Assembly (NCBI GenBank): GCA_016197225.1
Contig: JACPWC010000095.1
Location: 1 to 64,000, forward strand
Direction: 5' to 3'
From: Chloroflexota bacterium
Lineage (GTDB): Bacteria > Chloroflexota > Anaerolineae > Anaerolineales > VGOW01
Length of the DNA: 64,000 nucleotides
Under the pieces are notes generated by a model. That model made no database searches. It was not told the DNA's origin and worked only from the letters and a program-made list of their open reading frames with translations. This document shows, one piece after another, positions 24,384 through 33,008 of the stretch. Both the position numbers and the translations under genes were made by a program. Position 1 is the stretch's first letter. Every line of letters starts with the position of its first letter.

Positions 24384-25349
24384 ATGGCCCCCATCATCGA
24401 AATCAAGAATCTGGTGAAACGCTACGGCAAGCTGACCGCCGTGAGCGACATGTCGTTGCAAGTGGAATCGGGAGCGATCTACGGCTTTGTGGGGCCGAAC
24501 GGGGCCGGCAAGACGACGACGATGCGCATCCTCACTACCCTCATGTCGCCCACCAGCGGCGAGGCGACAGTGGCCGGCTACTCGGTGACCAAAGACCCGC
24601 GTAGCGTGCGCAAGTCCATCGGCTACATGCCGGACTTTTTCGGCGTGTACGATGACATGACGGTGTGGGAATATCTCGATTTCTTTGGCGCCTGTTACGA
24701 GATTCCCGAGGCGCAACGGCAATCCATCAACGGCGATTTGATGGAGTTGGTGGATTTGGCGCATCGCAAGGATGACCGGGTTGAGGGCTTGTCGCGCGGC
24801 ATGAAGCAACGGCTGGCCCTGGCTCGAACGCTGGCTCACGACCCGCAGGTGCTGATTCTCGACGAACCGGCCTCCGGCCTCGACCCGCGCGCCCGCATTG
24901 AGATTCGTGAACTGCTGGTGGAACTGGCGCGAATGGGCAAGACGATCTTCTTCTCCACTCACATTTTGGCCGACGTGGCCGAAATTTGCACCCACGTGGG
25001 CATCGTGGAAGCCGGGCGGCTGGTGGCGACGGGCAAGCTGGAAGAGATGCAGAGAATGCTCATGCCACACCGCCGCATTCACATCACCCTGCTGGGCCGC
25101 ATAGAAGAAGCCCGCGCCGCCCTGGTTGGGGTTGAGGGCGTGTCGAAGGTGGAGAGCGAAGGCTCGGAAGAAGAGGCGGCCTCCTCCGGTCGTCACAAGC
25201 TGGTGGTGGAGTACAACGGCAGTGACACAGAAGTAAGCGCCATCCTGGCTCAATTGATCACCGCCGGCATCCCCGTCTTTCATTTCAGCGAAGACGTGCG
25301 TGACATGGAAGAAGTGTTCATGCGCGCCACGCAGGGCATTGTGAGTTGA
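24384..25349 (+). CDS. ABC-2 type transporter ATP-binding protein
   Basis: A 321-residue ATPase of the CcmA/GldA/NatA group. Walker A is GPNGAGKTT (37-45), the signature is LSRGMKQRLALAR (about 135-147), Walker B is VLILDEPASGLDP, and the switch His is in STHIL. A C-terminal domain of about 90 residues after 225 is typical of exporters in this group. It starts two bases after the preceding gene and is followed by its permease. It is probably the energy source of an envelope export or remodelling complex including MoxR and VWA proteins. Confidence 0.9.
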   Translation: MAPIIEIKNLVKRYGKLTAVSDMSLQVESGAIYGFVGPNGAGKTTTMRILTTLMSPTSGEATVAGYSVTKDPRSVRKSIGYMPDFFGVYDDMTVWEYLDFFGACYEIPEAQRQSINGDLMELVDLAHRKDDRVEGLSRGMKQRLALARTLAHDPQVLILDEPASGLDPRARIEIRELLVELARMGKTIFFSTHILADVAEICTHVGIVEAGRLVATGKLEEMQRMLMPHRRIHITLLGRIEEARAALVGVEGVSKVESEGSEEEAASSGRHKLVVEYNGSDTEVSAILAQLITAGIPVFHFSEDVRDMEEVFMRATQGIVS

Positions 25350-25367
25350 GAAAGAGACCCCTTGATC

Positions 25368-26342
25368 ATGACCGAAATTGCCGCACCCGCTCCGCAAAAA
25401 CCAGTTGCCCGCCCCACGCGAACCCTGCGCGAGCGCCTGACCTCCAACCCGGTGGTGCTCAAAGAACTGCGTGGCCGGATGCGCGGCAACCGGGCCTTTG
25501 TCATCCTCACCATTTATCTGGGGCTGATGAGCCTGTTCACCACCTTGCTGTATCTGGCTTACACGGCTTCGTCGAATGTGGACGTTTACGGGCCGAGCGG
25601 CGGACAGATTGCCGGGAAGGTCGTTTTCGCCGGGCTGGTCGGCATTGAGTTGTTTCTCGTCTGCTTCATCGCCCCGGCTTTCACTGCCGGCGCAATCTCC
25701 GGCGAGCGCGAACGGCAAACGTATGAATTATTGCGGACGACGCTTCTGCCGGCCCGGTCGCTGGTGCTGGGCAAGCTCACCTCGGCCCTGTCGTTCATCG
25801 TGCTTCTGCTCATCGCCGCCGTGCCATTGCAAAGCCTGGCCTTCTTGCTGGGCGGCGTTGCGCTTGAAGAAGTGCTGATTGCGCTGGCGATGTTGCTGGT
25901 CACAGCCCTGGCTTCCGGCTCGGCGGGCATTTTCTTTTCCACCATCATGCGGCGCACTTTAGGAGCCAGCGTGCTCACCTACGCTACCGCCCTCATCGCC
26001 GTGCTCGGCCTGCCGCTGTTGATGCTCACCTTCATCCCGGCTTACGACTTTTTCTTTTATGGCAGTTCTTACAACAATTTTTCGCCCAGCCCGCTTCTGC
26101 AATCAATTTTGGTCTACGCATTTTATATCCTGATCTGCGTCAACCCGCTGGCAACAGCTTTTGTCACCGAGACGATATTGATCAATGACCAGAGCGCGTT
26201 CTTCTCAACCTTCCCGCTCAGCAACGGCAACTCCATCCCGATTTTTTCTCCATGGATACCCTACGTGCTCTTCTGCTTATTCTTCAGCCTTATCGTGATT
26301 CTGATCAGCATTCAACTGGTGCGGCGGAAGGAAACGACGTGA
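25368..26342 (+). CDS. ABC-2 type transporter permease
   Basis: A 324-residue inner-membrane permease with about six hydrophobic segments. The cytosolic N-terminal stretch SNPVVLKELRGRMRGNRAFV precedes helix 1, and the conserved cytosolic motif ISGERERQTYELLRTTLL (about residues 108-125) is typical of ABC-2/GldF-type permeases. ATG 25368 is preferred to TTG 25362. It pairs with the upstream ATPase. The substrate is unknown. Confidence 0.85.
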   Translation: MTEIAAPAPQKPVARPTRTLRERLTSNPVVLKELRGRMRGNRAFVILTIYLGLMSLFTTLLYLAYTASSNVDVYGPSGGQIAGKVVFAGLVGIELFLVCFIAPAFTAGAISGERERQTYELLRTTLLPARSLVLGKLTSALSFIVLLLIAAVPLQSLAFLLGGVALEEVLIALAMLLVTALASGSAGIFFSTIMRRTLGASVLTYATALIAVLGLPLLMLTFIPAYDFFFYGSSYNNFSPSPLLQSILVYAFYILICVNPLATAFVTETILINDQSAFFSTFPLSNGNSIPIFSPWIPYVLFCLFFSLIVILISIQLVRRKETT

Positions 26343-26404
26343 CAGGATGACAAGATGAGTGGACGACAGGATGAATACTTCATCTTGCCATCTTGTCGTT
26401 TTGT
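26343..26404. repeat. Inverted octamer array (ACAAGATG / CATCTTGT)
   Basis: ACAGGATG, ACAAGATG on the left; TCATCTTG, CCATCTTG, TCGTTTTG on the right. The two halves pair to a hairpin between the permease and the next gene. Confidence 0.8.
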
Positions 26405-26413
26405 CAATCAAAC

Positions 26414-28084
26414 ATGGCAGCTTCCATCAACGAACTCGAAAGCACCCTCAACGGCTGGCTGAGCTGGTTCCGCTTCCGGCAAATGGTGAACTGGGCGGCG
26501 CGCGGCCTGATGCTGGGGTTGATGATCGCCTTCGGCTTTTCCATCGTCGCCCGGCTCCGGGCCGTGTTCTCGCTGGAACAGTTGATTCAGATCAGCATCC
26601 TGGCCGGGGTGCTCGGCTTTGCCTGGGGCGCTATCGTGGCCCTGGCCTGGCCCTACTCGCGGCTGACGGCGGCCCGCTATTTTGATTTGCAGTTTGACCT
26701 GGGCGAACGCACCAGCACTGCTTTTGAACTGGCGCGGCGGAAGATTGACGCGCCCGCGTGGTGGGTGGACAAACAATTGGCCGACTCGGTTGAAGCGGCC
26801 CGTTCTGTCAATCCCCGCGCTCAACTTCCCATCCGCATGTCGCGGATCGAAATCCTCTCGTTGTTATTGGCGTTTGCTCTCGTCATCGCTTCGTTGGCGA
26901 TCCCTAACGAGCAATTTGCGGTGCTGGCCCAACAGCAAGCCGTCAAAGAAGAAATTGCCGAGCAGGTGGAACAGCTCGAAGCCATCCGCGACAACATCGA
27001 AGACAACCCGGCGTTGAGCGACGACCAGAAGGAAGAATTGACTCAGCCGCTCAACGAAGCCATCGAACAATTGCAAAACCCGGACTTGACTCAGGAGCAG
27101 GCCGTCTCCGTGCTTTCGCAGTCGGAGACTCAGCTTCAGCAGTTGGCCGACCAGAGCGTGCTGGAGCAGGCGCAGGCTCTGCAGAATGCGGGCGAAGGCC
27201 TGTCGCAAAACGAGCAGACTCAGGGGCTGGGCGAAGCCCTGCAAAACGGCGATCTGTCGTCGGCCTCCACGGCTTTGGGCAACATTGACGTGTCGCAAAT
27301 GACTGCCGCCGAGCAACAGCAGTTAGCCCAAACGCTGGAACAAGCGGCGCAGGATTTGCAGGCCACCAATCCTGAATTGGCCGGGCAGCTGCAACAGGCC
27401 GCCGAGGCATTGCAAAGCGGCAACACCCAGGCCGCCCAGGCCGCGCTCGATTCGGCGGCCAGCACGTTGGCCCAAACGGCCTCCCAGGTTGCCCAGGCGC
27501 AGGCGGCTTCCACGGCGGCCGGGCAGGTGGGCAGTGGACGGCAACAAGTCACTCAGGCCGGGTCGGGTCAGCAAGGACAACAAGGCCAGGGACAAGGACA
27601 GGGGCAAGGGCAACAAGGGCAAGGCCAGGGTCAAGGTCAACAGGGTCAAGGTCAACAGGGTCAAGGACAAGGGCAGGGACAAGGACAGGGGCAGGGACAA
27701 GGTCAAGGACAAGGTCAAGGCAGTAGCAATGCTGGCTCTGGCGAAGGCAACGGTGAATCGCAAGGCGGCGAAGCGCCGAACTCGCCCGGCAATGCGGGCG
27801 GCCCGAGTGACGGCGGCACGCGAAGTTATGAGCCGATCTTTTCGCCTTATCGTCTCGGCGGGTCGGGCGGGCCGGAAGTGAATCTTCCCGGAACCGGCGA
27901 CCCCGGCTCGGAAATTGTGGGCGAAGGCCCCAGCAGTCCGCCGACGGATGGTGCGTCGCAAGTGCCGTACAACGAAGTCTACAATCAATACAACGATGCC
28001 GCGCAACACGCAGTTGACAGCGGCCAGGCGCCGGTGACGTTGAAGCCGGTGATCAAAGATTACTTTAGTTCGTTAGAGCCTTAA
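26414..28084 (+). CDS. Gln-rich membrane protein of the MoxR/VWA cluster
   Basis: A 556-residue protein. Hydrophobic helices lie near residues 30-50, 60-80 and 150-165. A long Gln/Glu/Ala-rich helical region (170-385, probably coiled coil) follows, then a pure Gly-Gln low-complexity run (about 385-435), and a folded C-terminal piece with the RSYEPIFSPYRLG stretch. The layout resembles DUF4175-type proteins next to moxR in other bacteria, but identity is not certain. It sits between the ABC permease and moxR. The Gly-Gln run is coded by CAAGGN hexamers and is likely length-variable. Confidence 0.65.
   Translation: MAASINELESTLNGWLSWFRFRQMVNWAARGLMLGLMIAFGFSIVARLRAVFSLEQLIQISILAGVLGFAWGAIVALAWPYSRLTAARYFDLQFDLGERTSTAFELARRKIDAPAWWVDKQLADSVEAARSVNPRAQLPIRMSRIEILSLLLAFALVIASLAIPNEQFAVLAQQQAVKEEIAEQVEQLEAIRDNIEDNPALSDDQKEELTQPLNEAIEQLQNPDLTQEQAVSVLSQSETQLQQLADQSVLEQAQALQNAGEGLSQNEQTQGLGEALQNGDLSSASTALGNIDVSQMTAAEQQQLAQTLEQAAQDLQATNPELAGQLQQAAEALQSGNTQAAQAALDSAASTLAQTASQVAQAQAASTAAGQVGSGRQQVTQAGSGQQGQQGQGQGQGQGQQGQGQGQGQQGQGQQGQGQGQGQGQGQGQGQGQGQGSSNAGSGEGNGESQGGEAPNSPGNAGGPSDGGTRSYEPIFSPYRLGGSGGPEVNLPGTGDPGSEIVGEGPSSPPTDGASQVPYNEVYNQYNDAAQHAVDSGQAPVTLKPVIKDYFSSLEP
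27564..27722 (+). repeat. CAAGGN hexamer tract coding for (Gln-Gly)n
   Basis: About 26 tandem six-base units (CAAGGA, CAAGGC, CAGGGG, CAAGGT variants) within the reading frame. Loss or gain of whole units keeps the frame. Confidence 0.85.
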
Positions 28085-28102
28085 CTTTAGCAATGAAGTA
28101 CC

Positions 28103-28247
28103 AGCATCCTGAGCGGAGGCCCGCGTGCTGTTCGCGGGCTGTAGTCGAAGGATGCGACGCAATCGCAAGCACCGCACCCTTCGACTGCGCGGCGACCCTT
28201 CGGCTTCACTTCGTTTCGCTCAGGGCCGCCGCTCTGCTCAGGGTGCT
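28103..28247. repeat. CCTGAGCGGA nested-hairpin element, copy 1
   Basis: AGCATCCTGAGCGGA at the left and CTGCTCAGGGTGCT at the right end, with inner GTAGTCGAAGGATGCG and its near complement CCCTTCGACTGCG. It is the same element as at 30879 and 33476, and occupies the spacer before moxR. Confidence 0.85.
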
Positions 28248-28270
28248 ACCTAACTTTCGAAGAGGAGCAC

Positions 28271-29290
28271 ATGCCCGACCAACTAACCATTCAACAATTT
28301 CGTGACACGGCAACAACCATTGAAGCCGAGATTGGCAAAGTGATTGTGGGCCAGCAGGAGGTAGTGCGGCACGTGCTCATTTGCGTGATCACCGGCAACC
28401 ACGCTCTGCTCGAAGGCGTGCCGGGGCTGGGCAAGACGATGCTCATCCGCACTCTGTCGAGCGTGTTGGATTTGAAATTCTCGCGCATCCAGTTCACGCC
28501 CGACCTCATGCCCGCCGACATCGTCGGCACCGACATCATCGAAGAAAGTGAAGAGGGCCGCCGCGCATTTCGTTTCCAGCCCGGCCCGGTGTTCGCCAAC
28601 TTGGTGCTGGCCGACGAGATCAACCGGGCCACGCCCAAGACTCAGTCGGCATTGCTCGAAGCCATGCAGGAACATTCGGTAACGGTGGCCAAGAAGACCT
28701 ACAAGCTCGACGAGCCGTTCTTCGTGCTGGCTACCCAGAACCCGATTGAAATGGAAGGCACGTATCCTCTGCCCGAAGCCCAGCTTGACCGCTTCATGTT
28801 CAAGGTGTCGGTAGAATTTCCGACGAGCAACCAGCTGGTTGAAATTCTGTCGCGCACTACCGGCAAAGAAATGCCGACGGCCAACAAGGTGGCGAATGCG
28901 GAAACTATTTTACGCATGGGCGAACTTGTGCGGCAGACTCCCGTCGCCACCCACGTTTCGGATTACGTAGCCCGGCTGGTAGTGGCCACCCACCCGGAGC
29001 ACGAGTCGGCCACACCGATGGCGAAGCAATTTGTCCGTTACGGCGCCAGTCCGCGCGCCGCGCAAGCCATCATCCTGGGCGCGAAAGTCGCCTCGGTGAT
29101 GTCGGGCCGCTACAACGTGGCTTTTGAAGATATTTCCATCGTCGCCCCCGCCGCCCTGCGCCACCGCCTGCTGTTGAACTTCGAGGGCCAGGCCGAGGGC
29201 GTCTCGCCCGACGACATCACCGCCGAACTGCTCAAGACAGTGTCGAAGCAACCGCCGGAGCGAAGAGAAAGAGAGAAAACGGCGGCCTAA
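28271..29290 (+). CDS. moxR: MoxR-family AAA+ ATPase
   Basis: A 339-residue AAA+ chaperone. Walker A is in EGVPGLGKTM (about residues 48-57) and Walker B in VLADEINRATPKTQSALLEA, the MoxR signature. Sensor ATQNP and the arginine finger region PEAQLDRFMFK follow. MoxR proteins act with VWA-domain partners to insert metals or assemble complexes. Here DUF58 and two VWA proteins lie downstream and an ABC-2 transporter upstream, so it likely drives assembly or remodelling of that membrane complex. An AGGAG site precedes the ATG. Confidence 0.93.
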   Translation: MPDQLTIQQFRDTATTIEAEIGKVIVGQQEVVRHVLICVITGNHALLEGVPGLGKTMLIRTLSSVLDLKFSRIQFTPDLMPADIVGTDIIEESEEGRRAFRFQPGPVFANLVLADEINRATPKTQSALLEAMQEHSVTVAKKTYKLDEPFFVLATQNPIEMEGTYPLPEAQLDRFMFKVSVEFPTSNQLVEILSRTTGKEMPTANKVANAETILRMGELVRQTPVATHVSDYVARLVVATHPEHESATPMAKQFVRYGASPRAAQAIILGAKVASVMSGRYNVAFEDISIVAPAALRHRLLLNFEGQAEGVSPDDITAELLKTVSKQPPERREREKTAA

Positions 29291-29320
29291 CAGCCCGGAC
29301 ACATAAGGTGGTTGTGAAAA

Positions 29321-29842
29321 ATGCCTATCAGTCGCAGCGAGGAATGGATTTCAGTCGCCGAGCTTGATGCTCACGATCAAATACGATTCACCAAAGAGTT
29401 TCAGTCTCTTATGAGCGAAATTGGTTGGGAGGCCAAAGCTTTCGTTGGCCACTTACTTGGGTCGTGGTACGACCCATTTGAGCATATGCTTGATTACAGC
29501 AGTGGTGAAGCCTCCTTTTCGCGCGATCAAGCGGGAACATTTGACCGAAATGCTTTGGATGAGACACAGGATGTTGTGGAATATTGGGCTGTGGAGTGGA
29601 GCAAGCATGATAGTTTTTACAATCCACCACACCAAGCGGGTACCGGGCTGAAGTTGGGAGTGGATTGGTATCGAGACATGTTGCGTGCCAAGCTGGTTTC
29701 GTTGCGATTGCCAAAGCGACTATTGTTTGAGTATAAAGAGAAGTTGCTTGAGCAGATCGCCGAGTCCGAAGCCACTTTGAAGAAGGATGTTCCTGGCAAA
29801 ACTGTTCCTGCACCTTCGCCCGGAGTTGAAACTCCGGGCTGA
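29321..29842 (+). CDS. Hypothetical protein
   Basis: A 173-residue soluble, charged protein with no signal peptide, membrane helix or motif I recognise. It contains a Trp-rich middle (GSWYDPFEHMLDYSSGE and VVEYWAVEWSKHDSFYNPP) and a helical Lys/Glu-rich end. It interrupts the moxR-DUF58 pair. It looks less GC-rich than its neighbours, suggesting late acquisition. The last residues (SPGVETPG) are encoded by a GCCCGGAGTT palindrome, so the C-terminus is repeat-derived. Confidence 0.55.
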   Translation: MPISRSEEWISVAELDAHDQIRFTKEFQSLMSEIGWEAKAFVGHLLGSWYDPFEHMLDYSSGEASFSRDQAGTFDRNALDETQDVVEYWAVEWSKHDSFYNPPHQAGTGLKLGVDWYRDMLRAKLVSLRLPKRLLFEYKEKLLEQIAESEATLKKDVPGKTVPAPSPGVETPG

Positions 29843-29933
29843 AAATGCGAAGTTGGCTAAAGCCAACTAGATCGCAATTCGTCAGCCCGATTCATCGGGC
29901 TTTGTTTTTTGGCCCGGCGATTCATCGCCGGGC
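29819..29933. repeat. Array of four different short perfect hairpins
   Basis: CCCGGAGTTGAAACTCCGGG (29819), AGTTGGCTAAAGCCAACT (29851), AGCCCGATTCATCGGGCT (29884) and GCCCGGCGATTCATCGCC (29912 on). The last two share an ATTCAT loop. The third is followed by TTTGTTTTTT and may terminate transcription. Confidence 0.75.
29884..29910 (+). terminator. Probable intrinsic terminator
   Basis: AGCCCGA/TCGGGCT stem followed by TTGTTTTTT, 42 bases after the hypothetical gene and before the DUF58 gene. Confidence 0.5.
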
Positions 29934-29956
29934 GAGTGAGAGTAAAGCAGGTATTT

Positions 29957-30871
29957 GTGTTTCTCGACGAATCGACTCTCCGCAAGCTCGACCAGCTTTC
30001 CCTCGTGGCCTCGCGGGTGCGCGCCGGGCAGATGAAGGGCGAGCGCCGCTCGACCAAGCGCGGCACGTCCCTCGAGTTCGCCGACTACCGCGATTACGTG
30101 CAAGGCGACGATCTGCGCCGGGTGGACTGGAACGTCTACGCCCGACTTGAGCGCCCCTTCATCAAATTGTTTGAGGAAGAAGAGGACTTGTCGGTGCATG
30201 TGCTGATTGACGCCTCGCGCTCGATGAACTGGCCGGACGAGTCAACGAACGGGGATAACGCCACTGCGAAAGAGCGCAACAAGTTTCAATACGCCCTCCA
30301 CCTGGCCGCCGCCATCGGCCACATTGCCCTGGCCGCCGGCGACCGCCTGACGATGATTGCCTTTAGCGGCGATGACGCTCGCCCGGTTCGTTTCGGTCCG
30401 GTGCGCGGGCGCGGCAACACCTTCCGCCTCATCAAATTCCTCACCGAGTTGAAGCCGTCCGGCACGACCGACCTGAACGGCGCTTTGCGCGATTATGCAA
30501 TGGCAAGCTCGCGCGCCGGGCTGGGCTTCTTGCTCACCGATTTGTTTTCACCCGCCGGTTATCAACCGGGGCTGAACGCTCTGCAAAGCCAGGGCTACGA
30601 AGTCAACCTGCTTCACCTGCTTGCGCCCGAAGAAGTTGACCCGCCCCTGGCCGGCGACTTGCGGCTGATCGACTCCGAGACGGGCGACCCGCAGGATGTT
30701 TCGATTGACGGGCCACTGCGCGATCTCTACAAGCGCCGGGTGCAGGGCTGGCGCGACGAGATCGAAACGCACTGCCTCAAGCGCGGCGTCAACTACGTGC
30801 CGGTGACAACTTCGACGAAGTGGGATGAGGTGGTGTTGTATCAGATGCGACGGATGGGGCTGGTGAAATAA
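29957..30871 (+). CDS. DUF58-domain protein
   Basis: A 304-residue cytosolic protein of the DUF58 family that accompanies moxR. The family core EFADYRDYVQGDDLRRVDWN (about residues 38-57) is followed by a VWA-like fold with the MIDAS pattern DASRSMNW (D-x-S-x-S). GTG 29957 is chosen because FLDESTLRKLDQL is the usual N-terminus and AGCAGG lies upstream; GTG 29936 and TTG 29909 would be coded by hairpin DNA. It is a probable MoxR substrate-adaptor. A CCTGAGC element separates it from the next VWA gene. Confidence 0.87.
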   Translation: MFLDESTLRKLDQLSLVASRVRAGQMKGERRSTKRGTSLEFADYRDYVQGDDLRRVDWNVYARLERPFIKLFEEEEDLSVHVLIDASRSMNWPDESTNGDNATAKERNKFQYALHLAAAIGHIALAAGDRLTMIAFSGDDARPVRFGPVRGRGNTFRLIKFLTELKPSGTTDLNGALRDYAMASSRAGLGFLLTDLFSPAGYQPGLNALQSQGYEVNLLHLLAPEEVDPPLAGDLRLIDSETGDPQDVSIDGPLRDLYKRRVQGWRDEIETHCLKRGVNYVPVTTSTKWDEVVLYQMRRMGLVK

Positions 30872-30878
30872 CGCAACT

Positions 30879-30994
30879 AGCATCCTGAGCGGAACGGAGC
30901 GAAGCGGAGTGTAGTCGAAGGATGCGGGTCTCGCGAATGGGATCGCATCCTTCGACTACGCGGCGAGCAGCACCGCCGCTCCGCTCAGGATGCT
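30879..30994. repeat. CCTGAGCGGA nested-hairpin element, copy 2
   Basis: The outer arms AGCATCCTGAGCGGA (30879) / TCCGCTCAGGATGCT (30980) are perfect. The inner arms GTAGTCGAAGGATGCG (30911) / CGCATCCTTCGACTAC (30944) are also perfect. This is the best-preserved copy. Confidence 0.92.
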
Positions 30995-31014
30995 GACCCT
31001 CTTTTATTGTTCTG

Positions 31015-32928
31015 ATGAGTTTCTTAGCCCCTCTCTTTCTCGCTCTCAGTACACTAGCTGTACCGATTGTGATTCTGTACATGCTCAAACTGCGCCGCCG
31101 CGAGACGGAAGTGTCGTCCACGATGTTGTGGCGCATGGTTCTGCGCGACCGCGAGGCCAACGCGCCCTGGCAACGCCTGCGGCGCAACCTGCTTCTGCTT
31201 CTGCAACTGCTTCTGCTGGCTTTGCTCGTGGTGGCGCTGGCCCGGCCTTTCATTCCGGTTCCGGTTGTGGCTTCGGGGCAGGTCACGGTTCTGCTCGACG
31301 CCTCAGCTTCCATGAATGCCACCGACGTTCAACCGTCGCGCTTCGAGGCGGCCCAGGCAGTGGCCCGCCAGCTTGCCAACGATCTGACTCAGGAAGGCCT
31401 TATGACAATCATCCTCGTCGGCCCTCAGCCGCGCGTGCTGGCCTCGGCCACGAATGACAAGCTGGAACTACGAAACGCAATCAACGCTGCCCAGCCGACG
31501 ATTGGCTCGGCCAATTGGGAAACCGCCTTTGCGTTGGCGGCAGGGGCCAATGGAAGCGTTGCCAATTCGACCACGGTGCTCATTTCAGATGGCGGCCTCC
31601 CCGAAAAACTTCCGGCGCTCACCGGCGAAGTGCGTTACGTTCCAGTCGGCAGTCAACCGGCCAATCTGGGAATCAGCGCCCTCTCGCTTCGCCCAGCGAG
31701 CGGCGGCCCTCAACTGTTCGCCAGCGTCACCAATTATGGCGATGCTAACGCCAGAACCATTCTCACCCTCAACCTCGACGGCGAACTTTTCAACGCCCAA
31801 CAGCTTGAAGTTCCGGCAGGCAAAACGTCGAACGTGATCGTTCAGGCTTACGAAGGCACCGTGCTGGCCGAGGCGGTGCTATCGCCGCCTGTCGGGGCCG
31901 CCAACACTGATCACCTGGCCACAGACGACAAGGCCTGGGCGGTGTATAACCCGCCGCAAACTGGCCGCGCTCTGTTCATCTCGCGCGACGGCAACATCTT
32001 CATCGAGCAACTGCTGGCCGCGCTCCCCGGCCTGCAACCGTTCCGCCAGTCGGTGGATGCGCAACTCCCGACCGACCCGTTCGACCTCTACGTTTACGAC
32101 GGCGTGATCTCCAACACATTGCCGTCGAAAGAACTTCTGCTCGTCAATCCGCCGCCGAACCCGCTGTTCACCGTCGGCGACGTGTTCACCCCGACCATCA
32201 CCGGCACGATCACGCTTGTGGATGATCCACTTCTGAGCTTCGTGGATTTCAGCAACGTTCACGTTTTGCGCGCGCGAGAAGTGCAAACCCCGGCCTGGGC
32301 GCGGACGCTGATCTCGGTTGACGGCAAGCCGCTGGTGTTCGTCGGCACGCTCGACCGCCGCCGCATTGCCGTCTTTACGTTCGACCTGCGTGACTCCGAC
32401 CTGCCGCTTCAGATTGCTTATCCAATTTTGGTCTCGAACTTGATCACCTGGCTCACGCCCTCAACCGTAATTTCAGAGTCGGGCGAGACGGTGCATCCTG
32501 GCGACACGGTGACGATTAGGCCGGAAGTTGGGCAACAGGCCGTCGGCATTCAAGCGCCGGACGGCCAGTTCTTCGTAGCGCCCGCCAGCGAGGCCGGGGT
32601 GCTGTTTTCTGACACCGGCCAGCTTGGTATTTACGGCGTGGGCACGGCCTCGGTGCAAGAGGGCGGCAAGTTCGCTGGCTTCTTCGCCGTCAACCTGTTC
32701 GACCCACTGGAGAGCAGGATTCAACCCGCCGAGTCGCTGACGATTGGCCGGGCGCAAGTGTCCCCCGCCGTGCGCGGGCAGGTGGGCCAGCGCGAGTTCT
32801 GGCCCTACGTGGCCGCCGCCGCGCTTGCCATTTTGATCGTCGAGTGGTGGGTGTATCATCGCGGTTCCTCCGTGCCTGGCGCTTCTGGGTGGAGAGGGTT
32901 CTTTCAGAGGAAGAAGGTGGGGGCGTGA
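31015..32928 (+). CDS. BatA-like VWA-domain membrane protein
   Basis: A 637-residue protein with the BatA arrangement. An N-terminal helix FLAPLFLALSTLAVPIVILY is followed by the motif LKLRRRETEVSSTMLWRMVL and a second helix (about 57-76). A VWA domain with MIDAS DASASMN begins near residue 90, a long beta-rich external part follows, and a final helix lies near 600-618. A weak amidotransferase-like fold is likely at about 320-385 (FISRDGNIFIEQLLAALPG). It probably works with the DUF58 protein and MoxR as a membrane-anchored metal-dependent adhesion/assembly unit. Confidence 0.85.
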   Translation: MSFLAPLFLALSTLAVPIVILYMLKLRRRETEVSSTMLWRMVLRDREANAPWQRLRRNLLLLLQLLLLALLVVALARPFIPVPVVASGQVTVLLDASASMNATDVQPSRFEAAQAVARQLANDLTQEGLMTIILVGPQPRVLASATNDKLELRNAINAAQPTIGSANWETAFALAAGANGSVANSTTVLISDGGLPEKLPALTGEVRYVPVGSQPANLGISALSLRPASGGPQLFASVTNYGDANARTILTLNLDGELFNAQQLEVPAGKTSNVIVQAYEGTVLAEAVLSPPVGAANTDHLATDDKAWAVYNPPQTGRALFISRDGNIFIEQLLAALPGLQPFRQSVDAQLPTDPFDLYVYDGVISNTLPSKELLLVNPPPNPLFTVGDVFTPTITGTITLVDDPLLSFVDFSNVHVLRAREVQTPAWARTLISVDGKPLVFVGTLDRRRIAVFTFDLRDSDLPLQIAYPILVSNLITWLTPSTVISESGETVHPGDTVTIRPEVGQQAVGIQAPDGQFFVAPASEAGVLFSDTGQLGIYGVGTASVQEGGKFAGFFAVNLFDPLESRIQPAESLTIGRAQVSPAVRGQVGQREFWPYVAAAALAILIVEWWVYHRGSSVPGASGWRGFFQRKKVGA

Positions 32929-32933
32929 AGAGT

Positions 32934-32994
32934 GAAACGTCAAACGTCAAGCGACACGCGGAGCGGGCCTGCCGTTTGTCGTTTCACGTTTGAC
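32934..32994. repeat. Inverted heptamer array (GTCAAAC / GTTTGAC)
   Basis: GTGAAAC, GTCAAAC, GTCAAGC, GACACGC on the left; GTTTGTC, GTTTCAC, GTTTGAC on the right. Uses the same words as 1043-1108, 32 kb away. Confidence 0.85.
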
Positions 32995-33008
32995 TTGGCG
33001 TGGGCTTG

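Noticed and set aside
27564-27722. Regular repeat considered as a CRISPR array
   Set aside because: Six-base coding repeat with no spacers.
29909-29957. Longer DUF58 start at TTG 29909 or GTG 29936
   Set aside because: The extra residues would be encoded by a palindromic repeat, and the family N-terminus starts at 29957.
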